In this document: positions 36,080-46,046 of the stretch, piece by piece | Layout: every line of letters begins with the position of its first letter | Numbering within the stretch: position 1 is the stretch's first letter | Assembly (NCBI GenBank): GCA_015654535.1 | Contig: JAATGU010000049.1 | Span: forward strand, 26,217 to 90,216 | DNA from: Bacteroidales bacterium | GTDB lineage: Bacteria; Bacteroidota; Bacteroidia; Bacteroidales; Bacteroidaceae | Direction: 5' to 3' | DNA: 64,000 bases | Position numbers and translations under genes: made by a program | The notes under the pieces: generated by a model | The model's database searches: none | Told to the model about the DNA's origin: nothing | The model's input: the letters and a program-made list of their open reading frames with translations, nothing else

Positions 36080-36841
36080 TTATTTATCTTTTAAATCACC
36101 CAATGGATAGTAAGGAAACATATTCTCCTCCATCCATTTATTAGCGGCCTCGGGAGTCATTTTCCAACCGGAACTACAGGTAGAAACGATTTCCACCAGA
36201 TTAGAACCTTTTTCATTCATTGAATTTTCGAATGCTTTACGAATCGCTTTTTTTGTTTTCCTTATAGCAGCGGTTGTCTCAACAGATTGGCGGGTCACAT
36301 AAGCTGTACCTTCCAATGTTGCGGCTATTTCAGTTATCTTAAGGGGGTACCCGTGTAACTTTACATCACGGCCGTAAGGGCTGGTTGCGGTTTTCATCCC
36401 CAGCAGGGTTGTTGGAGCCATTTGTCCGCCTGTCATGCCGTAAATAGCATTATTAATAAAGATAATTGTGATATTTTCACCTCGGTTTAAAGCATGAATT
36501 GTTTCAGCCGTACCAATGCAAGCCAAGTCACCGTCTCCCTGATAAGTAAAGACCAGTCTGTCCGGCCATAGACGTTTGATTGCGCTAGCAAGAGCAGGAG
36601 CACGTCCGTGGGCGGCTTCTTGCCAATCTATGTCTATATAATTGTAAATAAAGACAGCACAACCTACCGGCGAAATTCCCACGGCTTTGTCTTCCAGTCC
36701 CATTTCCTCAATTACTTCGGCTACTAATTTATGTACTACACCATGACTACATCCCGGGCAATAATGCATCGGTTTATCATTCATCAATGTTGGTTTCTTA
36801 TATACTAAATTTGCTGGATTGATTATTTCTTCTTTAGTCAT
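36080..36841 (-). CDS. 2-oxoacid:ferredoxin oxidoreductase beta subunit
   Basis: The TPP-binding beta chain, 253 residues. It shows HYCPGCSHGVVHKLV at the N-terminus, the TPP/Mg site FTYQGDGDLACIGTAE (about residues 94-109) with NNAIYGMTGGQMAPTT downstream, which in the family is typical of KorB/VorA-like enzymes. Its start overlaps the end of a small membrane-protein gene by 8 bases, so expression is linked. Confidence 0.92.
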   Translation of the reverse strand: MTKEEIINPANLVYKKPTLMNDKPMHYCPGCSHGVVHKLVAEVIEEMGLEDKAVGISPVGCAVFIYNYIDIDWQEAAHGRAPALASAIKRLWPDRLVFTYQGDGDLACIGTAETIHALNRGENITIIFINNAIYGMTGGQMAPTTLLGMKTATSPYGRDVKLHGYPLKITEIAATLEGTAYVTRQSVETTAAIRKTKKAIRKAFENSMNEKGSNLVEIVSTCSSGWKMTPEAANKWMEENMFPYYPLGDLKDK

Positions 36842-37037
36842 TGTTTCTCCTTCTTTTATTCAGATTGTTTTGGATGAATCGCAATGCGTACTCTATGAAT
36901 TTTACAAAGATAGTAACACAGCATACTATAAACATCACCATCTGATTGTTTACAGTGAAGTAGATTACAATGGTACTTAGTGTTCCAATCATAAAAATGA
37001 TATTCAGAATAAATCTGATTTTATCCAAATTCATCAT
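36834..37037 (-). CDS. small two-helix membrane protein inside the oxidoreductase operon
   Basis: A 67-residue protein I do not recognise. Two hydrophobic helices (about residues 9-28 and 32-52, with FILNIIFMIGTLSTIVIYF and MVMFIVCCVTIFVKFI) and a strongly basic end (NNLNKRRRNND). It sits between alpha (6 bases away) and beta (overlap of 8 bases) and must be co-transcribed with them, so it is a real gene by context. It could place the otherwise soluble oxidoreductase at the membrane, but this is speculative. Confidence 0.75.
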   Translation of the reverse strand: MMNLDKIRFILNIIFMIGTLSTIVIYFTVNNQMVMFIVCCVTIFVKFIEYALRFIQNNLNKRRRNND

Positions 37038-37043
37038 ACGTTT

Positions 37044-38126
37044 TTACTTAATTAATTTTTCTTTGATTGCTTCAACAACTTCGTCTGGGTCGGGGACAAT
37101 ACCTCCAAGGCGTCCAAAATGTTCCACTTTTACCCGGCCGTTAACAGCTAAGCGGATATCTTCAACCATTTGTCCTGCATTGAGTTCTACAGAGATCATA
37201 CCTTTTACCTTTTCAGCATAATCGGCAATGATTTTTTTAGGGAAAGGCCATAATGTGATGGGACGAAGAAGGCCAACCTTAATACCTTCTGCGCGAGCTA
37301 ATTCTATTGCTTTTTGGCAGATACGTGCACAAGAGCCGAATGCAACAATTAAATATTCCGCATCTTCACACTGAATTTCTTCATAGCGAACTTCATTTTC
37401 TTCAATAACCTTATATTTAGCCTGAAAACGAATGTTGTTTTGCTCCATTGCGGCAGGGTCAAGTTCCAATGAAGTAATGATATTGGGTTTGCGGCCACTT
37501 GTTTTTCCCGTTGTAGCCCAAGGGCATTGCGCGATAACTTCTTCATCAGTGCGGCGTTTCCTTTGGGCAGGAAGTCTCACTTTTTCCATCATCTGACCAA
37601 TTACACCGTCAGCGAGAATAATGGCAGGATTTCTGTATTTGAAAGCAAGTTCAAAGCCTAATCCCACAAAATCAGCCATTTCCTGAACGGAAGCGGGCGC
37701 CAGTGCAATCAGTCGATAATCACCATGACCACCACCTTTTACTGTTTGAAAATAGTCAGCCTGACTTGGTTGAATGGTTCCCAATCCAGGACCACCACGC
37801 ATGACATTTACAATTAAACAAGGAAGTTCAGCGCCGGCAATGTATGAGATGCCTTCTTGCTTGAGACTTATACCAGGGCTGGATGAGGAGGTCATCACCA
37901 TTTTGCCGGAACCGGCGCCTCCATAAACCATATTTATAGCAGCGACTTCACTTTCAGCCTGTAATACAACCATACCAGTTGTCTCCCATGGCTTTAGCTC
38001 TGCCAGCGTTTCCAATACTTCAGATTGAGGAGTGATAGGGTAACCGAAATATCCATCTGCCCCATAGCGAATAGCTGCGTGAGAAATGGCTTCGTTTCCC
38101 TTCATTAAAACAACTTCTTCTTCCAT
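37044..38126 (-). CDS. 2-oxoacid:ferredoxin oxidoreductase alpha subunit (KorA/VorB type)
   Basis: The alpha chain (360 residues), combining the pyrimidine-binding and transketolase C-terminal-type domains. Family markers include KGNEAISHAAIRYGADGYFGYPITPQSEVLE near the start, MTSSSSPGISLKQEGISYIAGAELP and VVNVMRGGPGLGTIQPSQADYF (about residues 78-132). It follows the ferredoxin gene by 53 bases. The substrate is probably 2-oxoisovalerate or 2-oxoglutarate. Confidence 0.92.
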   Translation of the reverse strand: MEEEVVLMKGNEAISHAAIRYGADGYFGYPITPQSEVLETLAELKPWETTGMVVLQAESEVAAINMVYGGAGSGKMVMTSSSSPGISLKQEGISYIAGAELPCLIVNVMRGGPGLGTIQPSQADYFQTVKGGGHGDYRLIALAPASVQEMADFVGLGFELAFKYRNPAIILADGVIGQMMEKVRLPAQRKRRTDEEVIAQCPWATTGKTSGRKPNIITSLELDPAAMEQNNIRFQAKYKVIEENEVRYEEIQCEDAEYLIVAFGSCARICQKAIELARAEGIKVGLLRPITLWPFPKKIIADYAEKVKGMISVELNAGQMVEDIRLAVNGRVKVEHFGRLGGIVPDPDEVVEAIKEKLIK

Positions 38127-38179
38127 ATATTCAAGTTTTTTTAAGTTCTTTACTAAGATTTGATAATCACTTTAATTTC

Positions 38180-38407
38180 TTAAAGTTTTACTTTAAAAAC
38201 GGTGATACATCCGTCCGGACATACCATTGCACACGAAGAACATCCAATGCAGGTATCGTCCTTTATTTCCTGAGAAAAGTTATATCCCTTGATATTTACT
38301 TCTTTTTTAGTCAGAGCCAGCACATCGAGTGGGCAAGCCACCACGCAGAGATTACATCCTTTGCACCGCTCTGTGTCTATTACTACTGCTCCTTTTATTT
38401 TAGCCAT
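38180..38407 (-). CDS. 4Fe-4S ferredoxin subunit of the oxidoreductase (delta chain)
   Basis: A 75-residue di-cluster ferredoxin with two CxxCxxCxxxC motifs, CKGCNLCVVACP (about residues 15-26) and CIGCSSCAMVCP (about 53-64). It transfers electrons from the TPP enzyme core to ferredoxin. It is the second gene of the operon, 11 bases after the TPR gene and 53 before alpha. Confidence 0.93.
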   Translation of the reverse strand: MAKIKGAVVIDTERCKGCNLCVVACPLDVLALTKKEVNIKGYNFSQEIKDDTCIGCSSCAMVCPDGCITVFKVKL

Positions 38408-38418
38408 AATTTAAGAGT

Positions 38419-38691
38419 TTATTGGTTGTACATATCCTTATTATAGAAATTCAGAATGTCCATCATCATATTTTTAGCTTGTTGAGCCGGGCTTTGAGGG
38501 TTAAGTTCAATAGCAGTGAGATAATTGTTTATTGCTGCTTGCCAGTTCCCTTGTTTACGATAAGCATTTCCACGAAGGTAGTACGCCTCGTCACACGTTG
38601 GATAGTTTCCTATTAGCTTGTCCAATGCGTTAATAGCAGCTTCCACTTCATTTTTGTCGATTAGTCCTTTTATGGTATAAAGTTCTTCCAT
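38419..38691 (-). CDS. small TPR protein, first gene of the oxidoreductase operon
   Basis: A 90-residue protein made of about two TPR helices: EAYYLRGNAYRKQGNWQAAINNYLTAIELNPQSPAQ. It begins the operon TPR, ferredoxin, alpha, small membrane protein, beta, gamma, pheS and is likely a small scaffold or assembly helper, as an inference from position. Promoter box at 38719-38726. Confidence 0.8.
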   Translation of the reverse strand: MEELYTIKGLIDKNEVEAAINALDKLIGNYPTCDEAYYLRGNAYRKQGNWQAAINNYLTAIELNPQSPAQQAKNMMMDILNFYNKDMYNQ

Positions 38692-38718
38692 TTTTGAATT
38701 CCTAATACTTTAGACCGG

Positions 38719-38726
38719 CAAAGATA
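38719..38726 (-). promoter_or_regulatory. TAnnTTTG promoter box, oxidoreductase operon
   Basis: TATCTTTG on the minus strand, 28 bases before the TPR start. Confidence 0.6.
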
Positions 38727-38791
38727 CTTTTAATTTTTTAATTTATATATCGGTAAGAGTGAAAAAAGAGAAAAACGACTTTTCAATTCAA

Positions 38792-38834
38792 AGAGAAGAG
38801 ACTATTATTAATGGCAAATAATAGTCTCTCTTCT
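38792..38834 (-). terminator. terminator of the esterase gene
   Basis: AGAAGAGACTATTATT and AATAATAGTCTCTCTTCT pair around a short loop, 36 bases after the esterase stop. Confidence 0.75.
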
Positions 38835-38869
38835 TATTTAATGGTTTATTTTTTAGGAGTATACATTTG

Positions 38870-40063
<1,194 letters not shown>

Positions 40064-40110
40064 TGTGGTAAGAATGAGTTAATACTAAGGAATGATTCAA
40101 AATTACTCTT

Positions 40111-40118
40111 CAAAGATA
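40111..40118 (-). promoter_or_regulatory. TAnnTTTG promoter box, esterase
   Basis: TATCTTTG on the minus strand, 48 bases before the start at 40063. Confidence 0.5.
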
Positions 40119-40164
40119 AGAAATAATTCTTTGTATTAACGAAATAAAAGCAGCGTTTTTTTAT

Positions 40165-41559
40165 TTATTTGACCTCAGTTCCGTTGATAAACAATCCTTT
40201 AAAACTGATATCTTTCGCTCCTTTGTTAGAGTTTCCATTGGCTACATTATTGAAGTGGCAATTATCCACACTGACATTATATACATGGTCATTCTTTTCT
40301 AATCCAACAATATAAACACCAAACTGACTTTTTTCACAGGTTACATTTTGTAAATGTACATTCCGTACAGTCGGGGTGAAACTATGATCACAGTTCTCCC
40401 GGTTCTCATATTGAAGATTGATCTTAAGTACCGCCTCACGGCATCTCCCTACAGTTACGTTCCGCACAAATACATTTTCTATGATTCCACCACGGCAGGT
40501 ACTGGTTTTAATTCGGATAACTCGTTCCAGGTTTGGACTATCCATTTTGCAATTTTCTACAAATAGATTTTTGTATCCTCCGGAAATTTCACTTCCTATT
40601 ACAACCCCTCCGTGACCGTCTTTCATGGTACAACCGCGTACAATAACATTTTCACTGGGAATGCCCCATTTACGTCCGTCAGCGTTTCTTCCCGATTTGA
40701 TGGCTATACAATCATCGCCAGTATCAAATACGCAGTTTTCAATCAATACGTTTCTACTTGATTCAGGATCGCATCCATCGTTGTTGGGACCGTGACTACG
40801 GATGTTTACTCCGCGTACAATCATGCTTTCGCAGAATAAGGGGTGAATTACCCAGAAAGGTGAATTGCGTAAGTTTACATCTTCTATTAGTATTGTGTTG
40901 CAGGAATGAAAATTGATTAATTGCGGACGCATGCCATCTTCCGGTTTCATGATGCGTTTATATACAGGCATTAATGTTTCGCTATACATCAATAGGCGCT
41001 CCCGTCCGCCATTTTTCTGTGCGATGTCTCCTTCTTTCCATCCGTATTGTTTGGCGCCGCACATTTTCCACCAATTCTCATTAGCTCCTTGTCCGTCTAT
41101 TGTTCCCTTACCTGTAATGGCAATATTTGTTTCGCCATAGGCATAGATTAGTGGGTGAGCATTCCAGCAGTCAATACCTTCCCAACGCGTCAATACAGCA
41201 GGAAAGTATAGTTTTTGATCAGTGGAAAATTTTAGTGTCGCTCCTTCTTCTAAATGAAGATTTACATTACTTTTCAGGGTAATGGGACCAGTGTAAAATA
41301 CACCCTTGGGTACAATAACTGTTCCGCCTCCTGCCTGATTACAGATGATGATGGCATGATTAATCGCATCGTGACAAAGTTCTGTCTCATTTCCTGCTTT
41401 TGCCCCAAAGTCGGTAATAACGAATGTGCGTTGCGGAAAGGATGTCTTTTTAATTTGTTTTTCAATTTTAGCACTCTCTTCCCAGGCTTTGTCTATAGGA
41501 TCGGCATTGACAAAGATTGCTACCAAAAGCAGAGAAATGATTCCAAATACTTTTCTCAT
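40165..41559 (-). CDS. GH28-family polygalacturonase-like glycoside hydrolase
   Basis: Secreted right-handed beta-helix enzyme, 464 residues from the ATG at 41559 (MRKVFGIISLLLVAIFVNA). This start is chosen because a promoter box lies at 41597-41604, between it and the tracked start. Beta-helix signatures are visible: FVITDFGAKAGNETELCHDAINHAI, GKGTIDGQGANENWW, then the catalytic region SHGPNNDGCDPESS (with NxD), DTGDDCIAIKSGR and GHGGVVIGSE. It probably acts on galacturonate-containing pectin or on rhamnogalacturonan. It fits with the nearby esterase in plant polysaccharide use. Confidence 0.92.
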   Translation of the reverse strand: MRKVFGIISLLLVAIFVNADPIDKAWEESAKIEKQIKKTSFPQRTFVITDFGAKAGNETELCHDAINHAIIICNQAGGGTVIVPKGVFYTGPITLKSNVNLHLEEGATLKFSTDQKLYFPAVLTRWEGIDCWNAHPLIYAYGETNIAITGKGTIDGQGANENWWKMCGAKQYGWKEGDIAQKNGGRERLLMYSETLMPVYKRIMKPEDGMRPQLINFHSCNTILIEDVNLRNSPFWVIHPLFCESMIVRGVNIRSHGPNNDGCDPESSRNVLIENCVFDTGDDCIAIKSGRNADGRKWGIPSENVIVRGCTMKDGHGGVVIGSEISGGYKNLFVENCKMDSPNLERVIRIKTSTCRGGIIENVFVRNVTVGRCREAVLKINLQYENRENCDHSFTPTVRNVHLQNVTCEKSQFGVYIVGLEKNDHVYNVSVDNCHFNNVANGNSNKGAKDISFKGLFINGTEVK

Positions 41560-41596
41560 AGTGTTGTCTTTTTGATGGTTATTAATGAATATCAGG

Positions 41597-41604
41597 CAAA
41601 GATA
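41597..41604 (-). promoter_or_regulatory. TAnnTTTG promoter box, GH28 gene
   Basis: TATCTTTG on the minus strand, 38 bases before the ATG at 41559; decides the start. Confidence 0.6.
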
Positions 41605-41671
41605 ATGAATTGAAAAAAGGTTCAATGAGGAGTATTTGGCATAAATAGTGCAATTATTGACACAAATTACT

Positions 41672-43348
41672 CTATTGTTTTCTTTTGCGGTATCTTGAAA
41701 ATACGAGACCGGAAATCAAAAGTAAAATAGGGGGGATGGCAATATTAATTGTTTCCCACAGGCCTCGTTGCTCATTTATTTTTTGTTTGTTGAGTAATCG
41801 GAGACGATAGTCGCGGGAACGAAGGCTAAGCCATTGGGCATTTCCAGCCAGATAGTTCACGGCATTGGTAAGGAAATCTGCGTTACCTAGTTGCTCATTG
41901 GTTATCGGATCGAATCCAAGTGGAATGGGCTGTGCTTTTTCCCCTTGCCCTTGCCATTCATTTTTGATAATACTTCCGGTAGCCGCCACAATGATTCGGG
42001 CATTCTTGCTTTGTTGTAGTCTACCTTGCGGAAGTTCGGTGCAACTATCCGGCGTGAGGCGATTGGTAAAGGCAGAAGGAAATTGCCCTTCTATAAGTCC
42101 GGCCACGGGGAGACTGGGCTCATTGAAGTAAGACGGCTCTGCCGGCATTTCAACATAGCGTAGACTTATTTTTTCGGGGACAGGTAGCGTATGCGCATTA
42201 GCTGAGGTGGTGAGCAGCACTTGTTTTTTTAGTTGACTGTTACCTACAAAAGAGATGGTGCTCACAAACTCTGATTTGAGCGGTGATAGATTATGTGTAA
42301 CAGGACTTTCTGCTGAAGGAACCAGCAGAGGTGCAAAATACCATGGAAGAGTATTATAAGTTTCTTTTGATCCGGCTTCCGAGGAAGCTAAGCGGATGGC
42401 AGTGCATTGCATGTCCTGCACTGTTACGGGATTAATCCTTACTCCGTAAGTAAAAAGCAGGTCGTCCAGGTTCAAGTCTTGTTTTAAAGTGGCCGATTCT
42501 CCGGTGGCATCAAATATTTTTTGAGAGATCTTTATCCCATCTACCAACCAAAGAATATTTCCTCCGTTCATCAGGTATTGATCCAAAGCAAACTTCTCTG
42601 TTTCTGAAAACGGCTTTTGAGGGGAGGCAATGATTAAAACTCTGTAGGGTAGCAATTCTTCAGGATTCCCACTCAGTGAACCTCTGTCCACATTATAATA
42701 CCTACTTAAAATGTTTGTGGCTTCGTACACGTAGGGCTGGCTCCATTCTCCGTGTCCTTCTATGAAAGCGATCCGTGCCGGATGAGTTAATGTAAGTACC
42801 CTGATGCTTTCGGTCAGACTATATTCCAGTTCTCCGGCAGAAGTGTTGAGTATTTCTTGTGGCGTAAGATTCAGATTCTTTTTCAGTAAACTGACGGGGA
42901 TTGTATCTCTACCATAAATTAGCTCCATCCATGGATAAATAACCTTGGATGAGAGCTTGCCTTCTCGATCGTGTTCATTGACAGAAAGTCCCCGCATCCC
43001 CTTTGCTTCCATTCGTAGATAATGTTCTTGCCGGATCTTTTCATCGGGAGCCGCCGATGGATTTACTTCCCGCAAAGTAATGCCGTGAGTGGAGTAAACA
43101 GATAGTTCATCAAGCATATCTGTGGTAGATGTGCGTAGACGATCAAAAGCCGGATTCAACTCTCCGTTCAGATAGAGAATAACCTCCAGCGGTTTGTCCA
43201 GACTTTTAATTAGTTCCTTACTTTGATGGGAGAGGGTATAACGCTTTTCGGTAGTGAAATCCATGCGGATAAAAAAGTAGGAAGAAAATATATTCACGGC
43301 CAGTACCACTACCAGCAATCCCATTCCTTTTATGAGTCTCTTTTTCAT
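41672..43348 (-). CDS. gldG: GldG-like auxiliary component of an ABC transporter
   Basis: A 558-residue membrane-anchored protein with an N-terminal membrane segment (GMGLLVVVLAVNIFSSYFF), a large periplasmic part (about residues 30-525, LIKSLDKPLEVILYLNGELNPAFDRL and RIAFIEGHGEWSQPYVYEAT) and a C-terminal membrane segment (IAIPPILLLISGLVFSRYRKRK). This matches GldG, which works with GldF and an ATPase. The gene overlaps gldF by 4 bases. Homologues support gliding in Flavobacteriia; in Bacteroides, which do not glide, the role is unknown. Confidence 0.88.
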   Translation of the reverse strand: MKKRLIKGMGLLVVVLAVNIFSSYFFIRMDFTTEKRYTLSHQSKELIKSLDKPLEVILYLNGELNPAFDRLRTSTTDMLDELSVYSTHGITLREVNPSAAPDEKIRQEHYLRMEAKGMRGLSVNEHDREGKLSSKVIYPWMELIYGRDTIPVSLLKKNLNLTPQEILNTSAGELEYSLTESIRVLTLTHPARIAFIEGHGEWSQPYVYEATNILSRYYNVDRGSLSGNPEELLPYRVLIIASPQKPFSETEKFALDQYLMNGGNILWLVDGIKISQKIFDATGESATLKQDLNLDDLLFTYGVRINPVTVQDMQCTAIRLASSEAGSKETYNTLPWYFAPLLVPSAESPVTHNLSPLKSEFVSTISFVGNSQLKKQVLLTTSANAHTLPVPEKISLRYVEMPAEPSYFNEPSLPVAGLIEGQFPSAFTNRLTPDSCTELPQGRLQQSKNARIIVAATGSIIKNEWQGQGEKAQPIPLGFDPITNEQLGNADFLTNAVNYLAGNAQWLSLRSRDYRLRLLNKQKINEQRGLWETINIAIPPILLLISGLVFSRYRKRKQ

Positions 43349-44067
43349 CGTTTGCGTAGATTAACTTGTACGGTGAGATATAAGAAAGTGAGCGTGAGTG
43401 AGGCAAAATAAAATAGATCTCGTGTATCTATTACTCCACGTATCATGGATTGATAATGAGCCTGGATGCCCCATTCCACCCAGTCATTGTGCAGACTGCC
43501 AATGTTGGTAAGGGAAGCGACTAAGTCAAATCCGTAGAAAGTGGTAAAGGAAAGCAATGCTGCCAGTAAAAAAGCGATTAATTGGTTGGAGGTTAGTGAA
43601 GAAGTGAAGAGTCCGAAGCTGACAAAGGTTGCTACTAAGCAGAGTAATCCGCAGTATCCCCCGATTACTTCTCCCCAGTCTACTCCTGCTACGCTCAATA
43701 AATAAATACTTAATACATAGAGTAGGGTGGGAAACAGGGCAATAAGCATTAACAACCAGGCTGCCCAGAATTTACTTATCACAATGGTACTTATTTTTAT
43801 CGGACGGGAGAAGAGTAGTTCCAGTGTACCCATCCGTTTTTCTTCAGCAAACATTCGCATGGTGGTTGCGGGAACCAATAGTAAAAAAAGTACCGGAGCC
43901 AGAGAAAAGAACGGGCGAAGGGTAGCATATCCTCCATCCAACAGGTTATACTCTCCGGCAAAGAACCACAACATGAGTGATACTGCCAGCAGCCAAACGA
44001 AGAGGATCACATATCCCATGGCTGAACTAAAGAAACCGATTATTTCTTTTCTAATTAAATAATTCAT
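43345..44067 (-). CDS. gldF: GldF-like ABC transporter permease
   Basis: A 240-residue, six-helix permease with the ABC-2 pattern: a cytoplasmic region with MRMFAEEKRMGTLELLFSRPIKISTIVISKF (about residues 66-96) and repeated hydrophobic helices. It is directly upstream of gldG (ATGA overlap). No ATPase gene (gldA) lies beside it; the ATPase must be elsewhere. Divergent from the DUF3352-like gene, with TAnnTTTG boxes for each at 44121-44128 and 44087-44094. Confidence 0.88.
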   Translation of the reverse strand: MNYLIRKEIIGFFSSAMGYVILFVWLLAVSLMLWFFAGEYNLLDGGYATLRPFFSLAPVLFLLLVPATTMRMFAEEKRMGTLELLFSRPIKISTIVISKFWAAWLLMLIALFPTLLYVLSIYLLSVAGVDWGEVIGGYCGLLCLVATFVSFGLFTSSLTSNQLIAFLLAALLSFTTFYGFDLVASLTNIGSLHNDWVEWGIQAHYQSMIRGVIDTRDLFYFASLTLTFLYLTVQVNLRKR

Positions 44068-44086
44068 TAATTATTAGACTATTTAT

Positions 44087-44094
44087 TACTTTTG
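44087..44094 (+). promoter_or_regulatory. possible TAnnTTTG promoter box, DUF3352-like gene
   Basis: TACTTTTG, 61 bases before the ATG at 44156. Confidence 0.35.
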
Positions 44095-44120
44095 TACGTT
44101 TACTATTAAGAATAACGGTA

Positions 44121-44128
44121 CAAAGATA
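44121..44128 (-). promoter_or_regulatory. TAnnTTTG promoter box, gldF-gldG
   Basis: TATCTTTG on the minus strand, 53 bases before the gldF start. Confidence 0.5.
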
Positions 44129-44155
44129 CGCATATTGTATGAAAGGCACACACCT

Positions 44156-45739
44156 ATGAACCGGAAATTGGGGATAAGAATATCGATTTTTACGCTTTTT
44201 CTGCTCTTTTTTATCGGAGTGGGGACTTACTTCTTTACGGGACTCAGTGCCCGACAAAAAGTTTCGGAAATCAATCTTTATTCTTTAGTTCCTTCCAATA
44301 GTATTGCTGTGTTTGAGACCAGCAATGTCACCCTATTGGTAAAGGAACTCAAGAAACTCAGCTGTAGCAAAATATTTTCCACACTCAAATTATCTCATAT
44401 TGTAAATGATTTGATGGAGCATTTTGACCAATTGGTGGACCCTATGCCTCACGGGTTAAGTTCTAGCATGAATAAGGTTCTTATTAGCTTTCATTCTCTT
44501 GGCAGTGAACTGGATCAGGTCGTTTATTGCTGTACCACTCCGGAAGATGAAGAGTGGATTGAACAACAAATTCATAAGAAACGTCCCATTGCTTTTCCGC
44601 GTAAAGATGTCTCCTACAAAGGTGAAACACTGGAAATTTATCCCATGGGAGGAGATCTTTTTCTTTGTTGCTATCAATCGCCCGGTTTCTTTGTGGCTAG
44701 TTATTCTAAAAAATTGATTGAGCAGGTTATTGATACTCATATAAGTGGCCATTCTATTCTTTCCGATCCGGTGTTTGGGCTCACACAAGATAAGAAACGA
44801 GCCATTGGTATCGCTTCTCTTTATTTGAAAATGCAACAAACAGGATGGAATAAGTTAGATATGAAGTTTGACGGAGACGCTATTTACCTTTCCGGCATTA
44901 GTGTGGATGCCGATACCAGTTCTTCGTTTGTAAACGCACTCAAAGAACAGTATCCGATTACAAACTTCTCCGGTAACGAAATGCCCCGCTCCACTTACTA
45001 TATTTCTCAGATGGCTATCTCCCAACTGCAATATATTGCTGTAAATACAGCACGACGGGAATATGCACTTGCTACTTATCCCGATGAGGTGAAAGAGATG
45101 GATATTCATATGATGCACTTCCTCAAAAAAAACACATCAGGGAGTTTAACAGCCATTACTTTTTATCCTGAAGACTCTGTTCGCAGGCCACTTTCTCTGC
45201 TTTCTATTCCTGTAAAAGAGGCGGCAAAAGCAGAAGCTGATTTGCAATTATTCTTGCAAAATATAACTTCACAAATAAAAATTCCGACTCCCGGAGCCGC
45301 TAAGTTACTACAGGTAGGTACAAAAAGTTATTTGCTTTATCCTCTTCCCCGGAATACGGTTTTTTCCCAACTTTCTGGCATTGAAGATACTGATCTCACC
45401 GCTTATGCCTTGTTCTATCGAAACCGTTTGCTACTTGCTCCTGAGCCGGTAAGTATTCTTTCTTACATTACTCAGTTAGAAAATGCAAATGTGATTGGGA
45501 ATGAAATTATTTATCAGGAGTGTGTATCTCGTTTAGCCCCTCATTTCAATTACATGGTCATGGCAAATCTTAGTGAAGTCAGTTCCCATCCCGAAAGTAA
45601 ACCTCGGTTCATTCCCTCATTTTTCTTTCAGTATGGTGATTTTTTCAGTCACTTTATCCTCTCCACACAGTTTGTCTGCAACGAAGGAGTAATTTATCCC
45701 AATATTACGCTTACGTACAAAGGTCACGATTTAAAGTAA
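44156..45739 (+). CDS. membrane-anchored protein, DUF3352-like
   Basis: A 527-residue protein from the ATG at 44156 (MNRKLGIRISIFTLFLLFFIGVGTYFF); the tracked start at 44135 is a TTG and less likely. One N-terminal membrane anchor is followed by a large periplasmic region without motifs that I recognise; repeated blocks such as SYSKKLIEQVID and IPVKEAAKAEADLQLFLQN resemble DUF3352-type proteins. It is divergent from gldF-gldG. Function unknown. Confidence 0.6.
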   Translation: MNRKLGIRISIFTLFLLFFIGVGTYFFTGLSARQKVSEINLYSLVPSNSIAVFETSNVTLLVKELKKLSCSKIFSTLKLSHIVNDLMEHFDQLVDPMPHGLSSSMNKVLISFHSLGSELDQVVYCCTTPEDEEWIEQQIHKKRPIAFPRKDVSYKGETLEIYPMGGDLFLCCYQSPGFFVASYSKKLIEQVIDTHISGHSILSDPVFGLTQDKKRAIGIASLYLKMQQTGWNKLDMKFDGDAIYLSGISVDADTSSSFVNALKEQYPITNFSGNEMPRSTYYISQMAISQLQYIAVNTARREYALATYPDEVKEMDIHMMHFLKKNTSGSLTAITFYPEDSVRRPLSLLSIPVKEAAKAEADLQLFLQNITSQIKIPTPGAAKLLQVGTKSYLLYPLPRNTVFSQLSGIEDTDLTAYALFYRNRLLLAPEPVSILSYITQLENANVIGNEIIYQECVSRLAPHFNYMVMANLSEVSSHPESKPRFIPSFFFQYGDFFSHFILSTQFVCNEGVIYPNITLTYKGHDLK

Positions 45740-45794
45740 ATATTAGTCAGAATGTATTTTTTATTAGCTTTTCATTGTCTTATCCTTAAAAAGA

Positions 45795-45830
45795 GATGTC
45801 CAGAGATATCCTCCAAAGAGTCCGGACATC
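45795..45830 (+). terminator. terminator hairpin after the DUF3352-like gene
   Basis: GATGTCC pairs with GGACATC around a 22-base loop, 55 bases after the stop; a T run follows near 45850. Confidence 0.45.
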
Positions 45831-45927
45831 TTGAAAAAGAAGTCCAGACCTTTTTTTTAGCAAGACTAAAAAAATAAAAGCCATAGGAAAAAGCAACAAA
45901 GAAATTGAAACTGGTGATAAGCGCGGA

Positions 45928-46046
45928 GGATGCGTAGGGTGCGGAGGCGTTTTCTTAAACCCTATACTATAGATACTATTATATAAATCATATCTATCTA
46001 TATTAGTATATAAAGTCTAAGAAAAACCCTACGCACCCTACGCACC
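45928..46046. repeat. 119-base extended inverted repeat with tandem 9-mers
   Basis: Arms of 32-33 bases (TGCGTAGGGTGCG and TTTTCTTA perfectly paired, one base offset between) enclose a 54-base AT-rich centre that can also pair with itself. In the right arm CCCTACGCA is repeated twice in tandem. The arms are GC-rich against an AT-rich background. No coding sequence crosses it. Confidence 0.7.

Noticed and set aside
41289-41304. GTGTAAAATACAC palindrome similar to the candidate AraR motif
   Set aside because: It lies in the coding sequence of the GH28 gene, in the conserved VYFTGPI region, far from any start; taken as chance.
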